DNA from: Cellulomonas sp. SLBN-39
GTDB lineage: Bacteria > Actinomycetota > Actinomycetes > Actinomycetales > Cellulomonadaceae
Assembly (NCBI RefSeq): GCF_006715865.1
Contig: NZ_VFOA01000001.1
Location: forward strand, 868,001 to 932,000
Length of the DNA: 64,000 nt
Direction of reading: 5' to 3'
Shown: piece after piece, positions 1 to 8,355 of the stretch
How positions within the stretch are numbered: position 1 is the first letter of the stretch
Layout of the letters: the number at the start of each line of letters is the position of its first letter
Position numbers and translations under genes: made by a program
Notes under the pieces: model-generated
What the model was told of the DNA's origin: nothing
The model's database searches: none
The model's input: the letters and a program-made list of their open reading frames with translations, nothing else

Positions 1-966
1 GTCGATCGCGACGAGCCGGGAGACCACCTCGGTGATGGTGTTGTCGGAGGTGTCGAGGAAGTGGTGGATGACGTCGACCAGGGGTGCGGACTCGACCCGG
101 GCGAGCTCGGTGCCCTCGGCCGGCGAGCTGCGCCGCACGGGGTCGCCCTCGACGGTGACGCCCGCGTCGGCGAGGCGCTGCACGAAGACGTCGGCGGCCG
201 CCATGGACGGGTCCGTGTGGCGGGGCACGTACTCCCCGTCGGTGGTCTTGGCGATGTCCACGGCCAGCGCGGTCACGGGGGCGACGTACCCGCCGGTGAG
301 GTCGGTGGCCGCCCACGACGGGTTGACGGTGGGCCCGGTGAACAGGGTGTCGTCGACCTCGAGGCGCACGCTCGTCACGCCCTGCAGCGCGAGCGCGGCG
401 GCGGTGGCGCGGGCCAGGTCGGCGAGCCCGGCGTGGCCGACGGTCGCGTCGGGGTCGCCGTCGCCCGCCGCGAGCATCATGTCGCCGCCGCCGACCAGCG
501 CGAGCGTGCGGTCCCCGGAGACGAGGACGCGGGTGGGGAGCGTCGCGGCCGGGTCCAGCGCGGTGAGCGCGGCGACGCCCGTGAGGACCTTGGCCGTCGA
601 GGCGGGTGTCCGGGCGTCGTCGGCCTGGTGCTCGCCGAGCACCTCGCCGGTGAGCTGGTCGACGACGAGCACGCCGACGTCGGCGGCCGAGCCGAGGCGG
701 GCGTCGCCGACGAGGCCGTCGACGAGCGCCTGCACGGCGGCGGCGTCCGGCAGGGGCACCTGGTCGTCGAGCTCGGCCATGACGGGGACCACGGCCGCCG
801 GCTCGGCCGCACCCGGCGCCGTGGGGAACGGCGAGGGGTCCGGCACGGGTGGGGCGAGCGTCACCATCCCGGGGACGACGTCGTAGGCGTCGGCCGTCAC
901 GTAGGCCCCGCCCGCCAGCACCAGCACCAGCGCGGTCGTCAGTCCGACACGCAGGCCTGTGGTCAT
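1..966 (-). CDS. dacB: D-alanyl-D-alanine carboxypeptidase / endopeptidase (PBP4 family, peptidase S13), C-terminus cut by window
   Basis: Exported low-molecular-weight penicillin-binding protein that trims or cuts peptidoglycan cross-links outside the membrane. Starts at ATG 966 with a short N-terminal membrane segment (about residues 5-24). The catalytic SxxK motif reads Ser-Thr-Ala-Lys at 123-126 and the SxN motif Ser-Asp-Asn at 307-309, the spacing expected in S13 enzymes with an inserted domain. The KTG motif lies beyond base 1. The gene is divergent from the pyrophosphatase gene. In related actinobacteria dacB is followed by tilS, hpt and ftsH, so those probably lie to the left (inference). 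The family call is secure; the length is unknown. Confidence 0.93.
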   Translation of the reverse strand, partial: MTTGLRVGLTTALVLVLAGGAYVTADAYDVVPGMVTLAPPVPDPSPFPTAPGAAEPAAVVPVMAELDDQVPLPDAAAVQALVDGLVGDARLGSAADVGVLVVDQLTGEVLGEHQADDARTPASTAKVLTGVAALTALDPAATLPTRVLVSGDRTLALVGGGDMMLAAGDGDPDATVGHAGLADLARATAAALALQGVTSVRLEVDDTLFTGPTVNPSWAATDLTGGYVAPVTALAVDIAKTTDGEYVPRHTDPSMAAADVFVQRLADAGVTVEGDPVRRSSPAEGTELARVESAPLVDVIHHFLDTSDNTITEVVSRLVAID

Positions 967-1124
967 CGTCACGCTCCGCCCCGGGCGGGGTCCGGTCGTG
1001 CCCCGCCGGTGCGTCAGACTACTGTCCCGAGACAACGGCGCCCCGGGGAGACGACGCGTCCTGCCGACACCCTCCCCGAGCCCACCCGGGCAGGGGCGGG
1101 CGCGCGGGACGTAGGAGGAGCAGC

Positions 1125-1622
1125 ATGGAGTTCGACGTCACGATCGAGATCCCCAAGGGTCAGCGCAACAAGTACGAGGTGGACCACGCCACCGGGCGCA
1201 TCCGCCTCGACCGGATGCTGTTCACGTCGACCCGCTACCCGGACGACTACGGGTTCATCGACGGGACTCTCGGCGAGGACGGCGACCCGCTGGACGCGCT
1301 CGTGCTCCTGGAGGAGCCGACGTTCCCCGGGTGCCTGATCCGCTGCCGCGCGCTCGGCATGTTCCGCATGCGCGACGAGGCCGGCGGCGACGACAAGGTC
1401 CTGTGCGTCCCGACGGGCGACCAGCGCGCCGCGTGGCGCCAGGACATCGACGACGTGTCGGACTTCCACCGGCTGGAGATCCAGCACTTCTTCGAGGTCT
1501 ACAAGGACCTCGAGCCGGGCAAGTCCGTCGAGGGCGCCCACTGGGTGGGTCGCGCCGAGGCGGAGGCCGAGATCGAGCGGTCCCGCCAGCGCGCGATCGA
1601 CTCCGGGTACTACGCGCACTGA
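1125..1622 (+). CDS. ppa: inorganic pyrophosphatase
   Basis: Soluble family I pyrophosphatase (165 aa) that hydrolyses PPi to phosphate and so pulls biosynthetic reactions forward. ATG 1125 sits five bases after a strong ribosome site (AGGAGGAG, 1113-1120). The signature Asp-Gly-Asp-Pro-Leu-Asp-Ala that binds Mg and PPi is present at about residues 51-57. The length and the conserved N-terminal Glu-Ile-Pro-Lys-Gly and C-terminal segments match bacterial hexameric enzymes. It is a single-gene unit, divergent from dacB and closed by a strong hairpin. Confidence 0.97.
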   Translation: MEFDVTIEIPKGQRNKYEVDHATGRIRLDRMLFTSTRYPDDYGFIDGTLGEDGDPLDALVLLEEPTFPGCLIRCRALGMFRMRDEAGGDDKVLCVPTGDQRAAWRQDIDDVSDFHRLEIQHFFEVYKDLEPGKSVEGAHWVGRAEAEAEIERSRQRAIDSGYYAH

Positions 1623-1630
1623 GCACCTGC

Positions 1631-1670
1631 GACGACGCCCGCCGACGCCCTGCGCGCGGCGGGCGTCGTC
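1631..1670. terminator. strong hairpin between convergent genes
   Basis: A perfect 14-bp stem (1631-1644 with 1657-1670) and a 12-nt loop lie nine bases after the ppa stop and 25 bases before the stop of the convergent NlpC/P60 gene. There is no U-tract, as is common in very GC-rich genomes. It probably serves both directions. Confidence 0.75.
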
Positions 1671-1695
1671 GTGCGTGACGACTGGTGGCCCGCCG

Positions 1696-3282
1696 TCAGG
1701 GACGGCCGGCGTAGGGCATCGTCCCGGACCAGCGCATGGGCACCACGCGCAGGGGGACGCCCGGCCGTGACGCCTCGACGATCTGCCCGCCGCCGGCCCA
1801 CATGGCCACGTGGTAGATCGTGCTCGGGTCGTTCGGGTTCGACGCCCAGAACACCAGGTCGCCGGGGCGCAGCTGGTCGTAGGAGATCTTCAGGACGCCC
1901 TTGTACTGGTCGCGCGACGTGCGGTTGATGCCGACGCCGGCGTTGCGCCAGGCCGTCATCGTCAGGCCGGAGCAGTCGTACCCGGACGGGCCGGTGCCGC
2001 CCCAGACGTAGGGAAGGCCGACCTGCGTACGCGCCCAGGCGACGGCTGCGGCACCCGCGGACGCGGACCCCCGCGACGAGCCCGTGCCCAGGCCGTAGGC
2101 ACCGCCGGAGGACGAGCCGCCGCCGGACGACCCACCGGACGACGAGCCACCGCCGGACGACCCACCGGACGAGGACCCACCGCCGGACGACCCACCGGAC
2201 GAGGACCCACCACCGGACGACCCACCCGAGGAACCGCCGGACGAGCCACCGCTGCTCCCGCCGGACGACGACCCGCCCGAGGAACCGCCGGACGACGAGC
2301 CTCCCGAGGACGAGCCGCCGCCGCCGGCCGAGGAGCCGCCGCCCGAGGACGACCCGCCGGAGGACCCACCCGTCGAGCCGCCGGACGACGACCCGCCGCC
2401 CGAGCCGCCGGACGAGGGGGCCGGCGCCGCGGGCTCGAGCCGGTCGGCGCGCGCGGCGGCGTCGGCGCGGGCGCGACGGTCCGCGTCGAGGGCGTCCTGG
2501 CGGGCGCGCTCCACCTCGGCGCTGGTCTGCCGCGCGGCGGCGAGCGCCACGATGAGGGAGTCGCGCTCGGCCTGGCCGGCGCTGAGCTGGGCGTCGGCGT
2601 CGGTCTGCGCCTGCTCGGCCGCGTCGAGCGCGTCCTGCGCGGCGGCCTCGGCCGCCTCGGCGTCGGCCGCGGACCGGTCGGCGCGCTCGCGGAGGGTCGC
2701 GGCGACCATCTGGGCGGCGCGGTACTCCTGCACGGACCGGTCGGCCCGGTCGGTGGCCCGGTTGAGCGCGGTGGTCCGGCGCTGCACGTCGGCGAACCCG
2801 TCGGAGGACAGCACGGCCTCGATGGCCTCGACGGAGCCGCCGCTGCGGGCGAGCTGGCGGGCGACGGCGAGCAGCGCCTGACGGGCCTCCTCGGCGTCGG
2901 CGTCGGCGGCCTCCGCAGCCTCGGCGGCGGAGGTGGCGGCCGCGCGGGCGTCGTCGGCGTCGGCGACGGCCTGGGTGTAGGCCTCGCCGGCCTGCTGGAC
3001 GCCGAGCTGCGCGGCCTCGCTGGCCACGGCGAGCTCGGCGAGGCGGACCTCCATGCCCGCGACGGACGAGGCGGCGTCCGCGACCGCGGCCCGGGCGTCG
3101 TCGACGTCGTCCTGGGAGGGCGCGGCCTGGGCGGCCGCGAGCGGCCCCGCACCGAGCGCGGCGGCGAGGGTGAGGGCGACGAGGGGCAGCGTCCGGCGCG
3201 GCTGCGCACCGCCGTCCGGGACCTCGTCCCGTGCGTCGCGCGACCGTCGTCCACCCCACCCGTTGCCCAGCACGTCTTGCAC
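1696..3282 (-). CDS. secreted NlpC/P60 peptidoglycan endopeptidase with coiled-coil N-terminus
   Basis: Predicted cell-wall hydrolase of the RipA type (528 aa from GTG 3282). Order: twin-Arg-containing signal peptide (about residues 27-57), an Ala/Glu/Asp-rich coiled coil (about 60-285), a Gly/Ser-only linker (about 290-395), and a C-terminal NlpC/P60 domain with Asp-Cys-Ser-Gly (Cys437) and Tyr-His-Val (His491). Family enzymes cut D-Glu/diaminopimelate bonds. The start is uncertain: in-frame GTG codons exist at 3312, 3282 and 3273; 3282 is preceded by a weak AGGTAG. GTCAC-type direct repeats lie 33-55 bases upstream. Confidence 0.9.
   Translation of the reverse strand: MQDVLGNGWGGRRSRDARDEVPDGGAQPRRTLPLVALTLAAALGAGPLAAAQAAPSQDDVDDARAAVADAASSVAGMEVRLAELAVASEAAQLGVQQAGEAYTQAVADADDARAAATSAAEAAEAADADAEEARQALLAVARQLARSGGSVEAIEAVLSSDGFADVQRRTTALNRATDRADRSVQEYRAAQMVAATLRERADRSAADAEAAEAAAQDALDAAEQAQTDADAQLSAGQAERDSLIVALAAARQTSAEVERARQDALDADRRARADAAARADRLEPAAPAPSSGGSGGGSSSGGSTGGSSGGSSSGGGSSAGGGGSSSGGSSSGGSSGGSSSGGSSGGSSGGSSGGSSGGGSSSGGSSGGGSSSGGSSGGGSSSGGSSGGGSSSGGAYGLGTGSSRGSASAGAAAVAWARTQVGLPYVWGGTGPSGYDCSGLTMTAWRNAGVGINRTSRDQYKGVLKISYDQLRPGDLVFWASNPNDPSTIYHVAMWAGGGQIVEASRPGVPLRVVPMRWSGTMPYAGRP
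2104..2415 (-). repeat. in-frame Gly/Ser codon repeat (hydrolase linker)
   Basis: About 310 bp made almost entirely of Gly and Ser codons, with 15-30 bp units recurring (for example the GACGACCCACCGGACGAG type on the plus strand). It encodes the flexible linker between the coiled coil and the NlpC/P60 domain. Such tracts expand and contract easily, so the copy number may vary between strains or be mis-assembled. Confidence 0.85.
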
Positions 3283-3314
3283 GCTACCTAGAGAGTTCCC
3301 ACAAATGAACACCC

Positions 3315-3337
3315 GTCACACGCGTCTCACGAGTCAC
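3315..3337. promoter_or_regulatory. GTCAC-type direct repeats, possible MtrA-like box
   Basis: GTCAC at 3315, CTCAC at 3326 (exactly 11 bp later) and GTCAC at 3333 lie just upstream of the NlpC/P60 gene. An 11-bp direct repeat is the usual footprint of OmpR-family regulators. MtrA, which controls cell-wall hydrolases in actinobacteria, binds GTnAC-type repeats. A similar GTCAC pair precedes the M15 peptidase gene at 28066. Assignment to MtrA is inference. Confidence 0.35.
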
Positions 3338-3530
3338 ATGGTTGTGGTTCGGGACCAAACCGGACAGACCTCCTCGGCCATCCGGGTGACGCGCCCGACG
3401 GGGCCGCCGCGAGGGAGGACGCGCGGCCGCCGGACCCGTGCAGACGGAGGTCCGGGGCCGCCGCGACCGCACCGCGGGACGCCGGTCTCAGTGGGTGGGA
3501 CACGTGTTCCGGGTCGTGGGAACGTCGACC

Positions 3531-3536
3531 TACCCT
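3531..3536 (+). promoter_or_regulatory. -10 box of leaderless leader-peptide transcript for metYX
   Basis: TACCCT lies seven bases before ATG 3544, the spacing seen at more than ten other starts in this window. The transcript is therefore predicted to begin at or next to that ATG, leaving a leader of about 210 nt ahead of metY. No convincing -35 hexamer is visible. Confidence 0.6.
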
Positions 3537-3543
3537 GACGGGC

Positions 3544-3567
3544 ATGACCTGCCGAATGTGTCGCTGA
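3544..3567 (+). CDS. leader peptide Met-Thr-Cys-Arg-Met-Cys-Arg upstream of metY
   Basis: A seven-codon open frame (ATG at 3544, TGA at 3565-3567) holds two Cys and two Met codons and begins where the leaderless promoter predicts transcription to start. Cys-rich leaderless short ORFs act as cysteine-responsive attenuators in mycobacteria. Here the downstream genes make homocysteine, so codon content and pathway agree. A strong hairpin (3594-3622) and an anti-Shine-Dalgarno (3687-3694) follow. The reading frame is seen; translation and the regulatory role are inferred. Confidence 0.55.
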   Translation: MTCRMCR

Positions 3568-3593
3568 CCCAGCGCACCCTCGGCTGTGCCCGC

Positions 3594-3622
3594 GGGCCGG
3601 TCCGCCGTCCGGCGACCGGCCC
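3594..3622 (+). promoter_or_regulatory. leader hairpin (putative attenuator) before metY
   Basis: GGGCCGGT (3594-3601) pairs with ACCGGCCC (3615-3622), and inside it CGCCG pairs with CGGCG around a two-base loop, with a single bulged C. It starts 26 bases after the leader-peptide stop codon, so a ribosome on that ORF could influence its folding. Confidence 0.5.
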
Positions 3623-3686
3623 CGCACGAGCCCCGGCTCGACAGTGCGCGCACCCCAGACCCCCCGCGGGGCGGGCGACGCCGCAC

Positions 3687-3748
3687 GCTCCTCGGGTGAC
3701 GTCCCCACCCGCAGCCCGACCGCCGCCCCGGCGCCACCGACGAGGAGC
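3687..3748 (+). promoter_or_regulatory. metY Shine-Dalgarno and complementary anti-SD
   Basis: CGAGGAGC (3741-3748) is the ribosome site for metY, whose ATG is at 3755. GCTCCTCG (3687-3694) is its perfect 8-bp complement. Pairing would close a hairpin with a 46-nt loop and hide the ribosome site, as in translational attenuators. Confidence 0.5.
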
Positions 3749-3754
3749 CACACC

Positions 3755-5074
3755 ATGAGCAACGAGAGCTGGAGCTTCGAGACCCGCCAGATCCACGCGG
3801 GCCAGACGCCCGACGCCGCCACCGGCGCGCGGGCCCTGCCGATCTACCAGACGACGTCGTACGTGTTCGACTCCGCGCAGCAGGCGGCGGACCGGTTCGC
3901 GCTCAAGGAGCTCGGACCCATCTACACGCGGATCAACAACCCCACCCAGGAGGTCGTCGAGAACCGCATCGCCGACCTCGAGGGCGGCGTCGGCGCGCTG
4001 CTGCTCGCGTCGGGCCAGGCCGCCGAGACCTACGCGATCCTCAACATCGCCGAGGCCGGCGACCACGTCGTGGCCTCCCCCAGCCTGTACGGCGGCACGT
4101 ACAACCTGCTGCACTACACGCTGCCCAAGCTCGGCATCGAGACGACGTTCGTCACCGACCCGCACGACGCGCAGGCGTGGCGCGACGCGATCCGGCCCAA
4201 CACCAAGCTGTTCTTCGCCGAGACCATCCCCAACCCGAAGTCCGACGTGCTCGACATCGAGCTCGTCGCCGGGGTCGCGCACGAGCACGGCGTCCCGCTG
4301 GTCGTCGACAACACCGTCGCCACGCCGTACCTGGTCAACCCGCTGCAGTGGGGTGCCGACGTCGTCGTGCACTCGGCGACCAAGTACCTCGGCGGGCACG
4401 GCTCCGCAGTCGGCGGCGTGATCGTCGACGGCGGCACGTTCGACTACGCCCAGCACCCGGAGCGCTTCCCGAACTACAACACCCCCGACCCGTCGTACAA
4501 CGGGCTGGTCTTCGCCCGCGACCTGGGCGTCGGCGGCGCGTTCGGCGTGAACCTCGCGTTCATCCTCAAGGCCCGCGTGCAGCTGCTGCGCGACCTCGGT
4601 GCGGCCATCAGCCCGTTCAACGCGTTCCTCATCGCCCAGGGCATCGAGACCCTGTCGCTGCGCGTCGAGCGCCACGTCGCCAACGCCCAGAAGGTCGCCG
4701 AGTGGCTCGAGGCCCGCGAGGAGGTCCGGCACGTGCACTACGCCGGGCTCGCGTCCAGCCCGTGGCACGCCAACCAGCTCAAGTACGCCCCGCGGGGCGC
4801 CGGCGCCGTCCTGGCGTTCGAGATCGACGGCGGGGCCGCAGCCGGGCAGGCGTTCGTGTCCGCGCTCGAGCTGCACTCCAACGTCGCGAACATCGGCGAC
4901 GTCCGCTCGCTCGTCATCCACCCCGCGTCGACGACGCACAGCCAGCTCACGCCCGAGCAGCAGGCGCTCTCCGGCGTCACGCCCGGGCTCGTGCGCCTGG
5001 CCGTGGGCATCGAGCACGTCGACGACATCATCGCCGACCTGGAGGCCGGGTTCCGCGCCGCCAAGGGCGCCTGA
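3755..5074 (+). CDS. metY: O-acetylhomoserine (thiol)-lyase (homocysteine synthase)
   Basis: PLP enzyme (439 aa) that joins O-acetylhomoserine with sulfide to make homocysteine by direct sulfhydrylation. Belongs to the Cys/Met-metabolism fold I family. The PLP lysine is Lys210 in Ser-Ala-Thr-Lys-Tyr-Leu-Gly-Gly-His-Gly. The Ser-Gly-Gln-Ala-Ala-Glu loop and the C-terminal Gly-Asp-Val-Arg-Ser-Leu region fit MetY rather than MetB (longer, with the Asn-Tyr-Asn-Thr-Pro insert). ATG 3755 follows GAGGAG. metX begins 46 bases after its stop, forming the usual metY-metX operon. The leader suggests attenuation by Cys or Met supply. Confidence 0.95.
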   Translation: MSNESWSFETRQIHAGQTPDAATGARALPIYQTTSYVFDSAQQAADRFALKELGPIYTRINNPTQEVVENRIADLEGGVGALLLASGQAAETYAILNIAEAGDHVVASPSLYGGTYNLLHYTLPKLGIETTFVTDPHDAQAWRDAIRPNTKLFFAETIPNPKSDVLDIELVAGVAHEHGVPLVVDNTVATPYLVNPLQWGADVVVHSATKYLGGHGSAVGGVIVDGGTFDYAQHPERFPNYNTPDPSYNGLVFARDLGVGGAFGVNLAFILKARVQLLRDLGAAISPFNAFLIAQGIETLSLRVERHVANAQKVAEWLEAREEVRHVHYAGLASSPWHANQLKYAPRGAGAVLAFEIDGGAAAGQAFVSALELHSNVANIGDVRSLVIHPASTTHSQLTPEQQALSGVTPGLVRLAVGIEHVDDIIADLEAGFRAAKGA

Positions 5075-5120
5075 GCGCACCGCGCACCCGCCCGACCGGC
5101 ACGGACGAGAGGCACGACCC

Positions 5121-6422
5121 ATGGAGCACCCCACCCGCCCGACGCCGCCCGAGCGCGGCGCCGGCCCCGCGGACGCGTCCGACGCGACCCGCCCGGCCGG
5201 CGCGCAGCCGCCGGCCGGGTGGGGTGCCACCCGGGCGCGCCGCCGCCCCGCGACCCTCGGCAGCCGCCGCCCCCTGCCGGAGCGGCCGCCCGTGCGCGCG
5301 TCCGCCGCGTGGCGCGACGGCGACCCCGTCGGCCGCCGGCAGTTCGCCGACCTCGGGCCGTTCGCGCTGGAGTCCGGGGGCCGGCTGCCCGCCGTGCGGC
5401 TGGCCTACGAGACGTGGGGCGAGCTCGACGAGGACGGGTCCAACGCCGTCCTCGTGCTGCACGCCCTCACCGGCGACTCCCACGTCACCGGCCCCGCCGG
5501 GCCCGGGCACCCCACGCCCGGCTGGTGGTCGTCGATGATCGGCCCCGGCGCCCCCATCGACACCGACCGCTGGTTCGTCGTCGCGCCCAACGTGCTCGGC
5601 GGCTGCCAGGGCTCCACCGGGCCCGCGTCGACCGCCCCCGACGGGCGCCCCTGGGGCAGCCGGTTCCCCCTGCTGACCGTGCGCGACCAGGTCGCCGCCG
5701 AGATCCGCCTCGCCGACCTGCTCGGCATCGACACGTGGGCGCTCGTCGTGGGCGCGTCCCTCGGCGGGCACCGCGTGCTGGAGTGGGCCGTCACCGCTCC
5801 CGAGCGCGTGGAGTCGCTCGTGGCCGTCGCCACCACGGCGCAGACGTCGGGCGACCAGATCGCCGGGTTCCACACCCAGCTCGCCGCGATCCGCGCCGAC
5901 CCCCGCTACCGCGACGGCGACTACTACGACGCCCCCGACGGCGAGGGCCCGCACGTGGGCCTGGGCATCGCCCGGCAGATCGCGCACCAGACCTACCGCT
6001 CGGCCGCCGAGCTCGACCAGCGGTTCGGCCGCATCCCGCAGGGCGCCGAGGACCCGCTCGAGGGCGGCCGCTTCGCCGTGCAGTCCTACCTCGACCACCA
6101 CGGCGACAAGCTCGCCCGCCGGTTCGACGCGAACACCTACGTGACGCTCACGCACACGATGATCACGCACGACCTCGGCCGCGACCGTGGCGGCGTCGAG
6201 GCCGCGCTCGCGCAGGTCAGCGCCCGGTCGCTGGTCGTCGCCGTCGACTCCGACCGGCTGTTCACCCCCGCCCAGTCCGAGCGCGTCGCCGCCGCGATCC
6301 CCCGCTCCGGGCCCGTGCGGTACGTGCGCTCCGAGTACGGCCACGACGGGTTCCTCGTCGAGGAGGACCAGGTCGGCACCCTCGTGCGCGACTTCCTCGC
6401 GGAGGACGTCCGCACCGTCTGA
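5121..6422 (+). CDS. metX: homoserine O-acetyltransferase
   Basis: Alpha/beta-hydrolase-fold acyltransferase (433 aa) that activates homoserine for the sulfhydrylation done by MetY. Catalytic Ser213 lies in Gly-Ala-Ser-Leu-Gly-Gly, the acid is Asp376 or Asp378 in Val-Asp-Ser-Asp-Arg-Leu-Phe, and the base is His408 in Tyr-Gly-His-Asp-Gly-Phe. The first 60 or so residues are a Pro/Ala/Arg-rich extension absent from most homologues. An internal start was considered, but ATG 5121 fits the operon spacing. The ribosome site is weak (GAGAGG, nine bases upstream). Confidence 0.94.
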   Translation: MEHPTRPTPPERGAGPADASDATRPAGAQPPAGWGATRARRRPATLGSRRPLPERPPVRASAAWRDGDPVGRRQFADLGPFALESGGRLPAVRLAYETWGELDEDGSNAVLVLHALTGDSHVTGPAGPGHPTPGWWSSMIGPGAPIDTDRWFVVAPNVLGGCQGSTGPASTAPDGRPWGSRFPLLTVRDQVAAEIRLADLLGIDTWALVVGASLGGHRVLEWAVTAPERVESLVAVATTAQTSGDQIAGFHTQLAAIRADPRYRDGDYYDAPDGEGPHVGLGIARQIAHQTYRSAAELDQRFGRIPQGAEDPLEGGRFAVQSYLDHHGDKLARRFDANTYVTLTHTMITHDLGRDRGGVEAALAQVSARSLVVAVDSDRLFTPAQSERVAAAIPRSGPVRYVRSEYGHDGFLVEEDQVGTLVRDFLAEDVRTV

Positions 6423-6492
6423 CCGGAGCGCGCCCCGGCCCACCGTCACCGACCGGCCGGAGCACGCCGGCGCGTCGCACCGGGGTCGGCGC

Positions 6493-6957
6493 CTAGTACT
6501 CCTGGGGCGCCTCGTCGTCGACCGCCACCGTGACCGTGCCGATCCCGGCGTCGGCGACGGCCTGCGCGACCGCCTCCTGCACCCGCTCCAGCTCGCCGTC
6601 GCTCAGCGGCTCGCCGTCGAGGAAGACCGTCACCCGCAGGAGGTCCTGCCGGGGCTCCCACGCCGCACCCCCGGCGCGACCGAGGGCCTCGAGCGCACCG
6701 ACCGCCGCGAGCTCCACCTCGGTGCGCTCCTCGCCGCTGACCTCGGCGGAGATCACGGCGTCCTGGGCCTCGGCCAGGCGCCCCGCGCTCGCGACGACGT
6801 CGTCCCGGCCGCCGGCCGCCCCCGTGCTCGCGCAGCCGCCGACCGCGAGCACGCCGACCACGAGCGCCGCGAGGAGCGCGCTCCGGGCCCGGCGCGTCGT
6901 CGGCCGGCCCGTCGTCTGACGTCCACCTACGACCCGACCGTCGTCGACCGCCCGCAT
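6493..6957 (-). CDS. small lipoprotein of unknown function
   Basis: A 154-residue exported protein. ATG 6957 follows GGGGAGGG on the minus strand. Residues 1-26 are basic and Arg-rich, then comes a hydrophobic segment ending in the lipobox Leu-Ala-Val-Gly-Gly-Cys, so it is probably lipid-anchored outside the membrane. The mature part is Ala/Glu/Val-rich and ends with an acidic tail. No enzymatic motif is visible. The gene is convergent with metX. A longer frame to GTG 7035 has no ribosome site. Confidence 0.75.
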   Translation of the reverse strand: MRAVDDGRVVGGRQTTGRPTTRRARSALLAALVVGVLAVGGCASTGAAGGRDDVVASAGRLAEAQDAVISAEVSGEERTEVELAAVGALEALGRAGGAAWEPRQDLLRVTVFLDGEPLSDGELERVQEAVAQAVADAGIGTVTVAVDDEAPQEY

Positions 6958-7057
6958 CGCGCCCTCCCCGGCGTCACCTTCTGCGCCCACCGTAGCGACA
7001 CCGAGCCGCCCGGGGACGAGATCCGTACGGTGCACCCGGACCCGCAGCCGAACCGCG

Positions 7058-7609
7058 TCAGGACCAGCCGGACACGAGGTCGGTGAACAGGCCGATGCCG
7101 ACGGGGATGCGGTCGGCCACGGCGTGCCGGGTCAGGGCGACGAGCAGGAGCATCGGGCGGCCCGGCACCGCGCCCGGCCCGAACGTCATCGTGATCGTGT
7201 GACGGCCCACGCCGCGGGCGCGCACGTCCGCGACCACCCGTCCGTCGGCATCCGTCCACCGGCCGTCGCGCGTCCACACCCCCGCGGGGCGCCAGTGCAC
7301 GGCCGTGCCCTCGACGTGCCCGCGCCGCGCGCGCCGCGTCAGCCGCGTGTCGGCCACCGCGAGCTCGGTGCCGCCGGCGTCCAGCAGCCGTACGCCGTCC
7401 CGCCACGACGTCTCGACGGTCCAGGGCCCGTCGGCCGTGAGCACCTGGTGCCCGTCCTCGCCGTCGACGATGCGCGCGACCGCCTCGCCGTCGATCACCA
7501 CGTCGAGCTCGGTGGTCGCCCGCCACTGCGGTCCGACGACGACGACCTGGCCGGGCGCTCCCAGCGGGCCGATCGGGACGAGGGGTGCGGGCGCGGTCTC
7601 GGCGGTCAC
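7058..7609 (-). CDS. conserved hypothetical protein, beta-rich
   Basis: A 183-residue soluble protein translated by coupling: its GTG (7609-7607) overlaps the TGA of the upstream membrane-protein gene by four bases. It is rich in Val/Thr/Trp and short strands (Trp-Thr-Val-Glu-Thr-Ser-Trp, Gly-Arg-Trp-Thr-Asp-Ala-Asp-Gly). The pattern resembles tubby/scramblase-like barrels (LURP-one group), but this is a guess from appearance. No catalytic motif was recognised. The partner is a four-helix membrane protein. Confidence 0.75.
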   Translation of the reverse strand: MTAETAPAPLVPIGPLGAPGQVVVVGPQWRATTELDVVIDGEAVARIVDGEDGHQVLTADGPWTVETSWRDGVRLLDAGGTELAVADTRLTRRARRGHVEGTAVHWRPAGVWTRDGRWTDADGRVVADVRARGVGRHTITMTFGPGAVPGRPMLLLVALTRHAVADRIPVGIGLFTDLVSGWS

Positions 7610-8295
7610 GCCCCGATGGTGGCAGCCCGCCCGCCCCTCCCGCTGCCCCCGTCCGGGTACGGCGTGCTCGCGCGGACCAGCCCGCCCACGAGCACGACGA
7701 GCAGCGCGACCACGAACGCCTCGACGTGGTGCGGCGGCGACGCCGAGAGCCCGTGGAGGTCGTCGAACCGCGCGAGGACAGACGCCGTGGCCAGCCACGG
7801 CAGCAGCGGGGCGGCATAGGCACCGAGCACCACGCACACCGCCACCACGTGCACGCGCCGGTCGTGCCCCGGGCGGAACGACGCGCCGCGGGCGACGGCG
7901 GCGAGCACCGGGCGCAGGGCCAGCGCGGCGACGAGCAGAGCGATGCCGCGCACCAGGAGGTCCGCCCGGGCCAGCACGCGCTCGACGGGGGTCGCACCCC
8001 GCGTGTGCAGCTCGGCGACGCCCAGCCCGAACCCGTACGGGTCCGCCGCAGGCAGGCCGCCGGTGGGCACCCCGCTCACCCAGACCCCGGAGGCGGGCCG
8101 CCCCTCCACCTCGAGCTGCAGCCAGGCACCCCGACCGTCCGAGGCGTGCAGGTGGACGGGGACGGCGACGTCGTCCTCCTGCAGCACGGCGACGCAGTGC
8201 GCCACGCCGACCAGCAGCGCCACCGCCCCTACGACGACGAGGAACGGGCCGAGGACCGCTGCCAGCCGGCGTGACCGAGGACCGAGCGACGTCAT
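7606..8295 (-). CDS. membrane protein, possibly DUF2975-like
   Basis: A 229-residue integral membrane protein with hydrophobic segments near residues 10-34, 112-135, 145-168 and 193-212 and a soluble extracytoplasmic-looking stretch at 40-105. ATG 8295 follows GGAGGTG. The Ser-Phe-Arg-Pro-Gly segment before the third helix recalls DUF2975 proteins, but the match is weak. It overlaps the following gene by GTGA, so the two products probably act together. Confidence 0.75.
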   Translation of the reverse strand: MTSLGPRSRRLAAVLGPFLVVVGAVALLVGVAHCVAVLQEDDVAVPVHLHASDGRGAWLQLEVEGRPASGVWVSGVPTGGLPAADPYGFGLGVAELHTRGATPVERVLARADLLVRGIALLVAALALRPVLAAVARGASFRPGHDRRVHVVAVCVVLGAYAAPLLPWLATASVLARFDDLHGLSASPPHHVEAFVVALLVVLVGGLVRASTPYPDGGSGRGGRAATIGA

Positions 8296-8355
8296 GGGAC
8301 ACCTCCGCGACGGACGCTAGCGCGACGCCCACCGGCCGCGGGGCAGGATGGCGGC

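Noticed and set aside
2104..2415. Short regular repeats suggesting a CRISPR array
   Set aside because: They are in-frame Gly/Ser codons of a linker, with no unique spacers.
3313..3754. A SAM or c-di-AMP riboswitch in the 442-bp gap between the NlpC/P60 and metY genes
   Set aside because: No conserved cores (GGCAACC, CCCGGC-type or ydaO-like) could be placed on either strand; the Cys/Met leader explains the region better.
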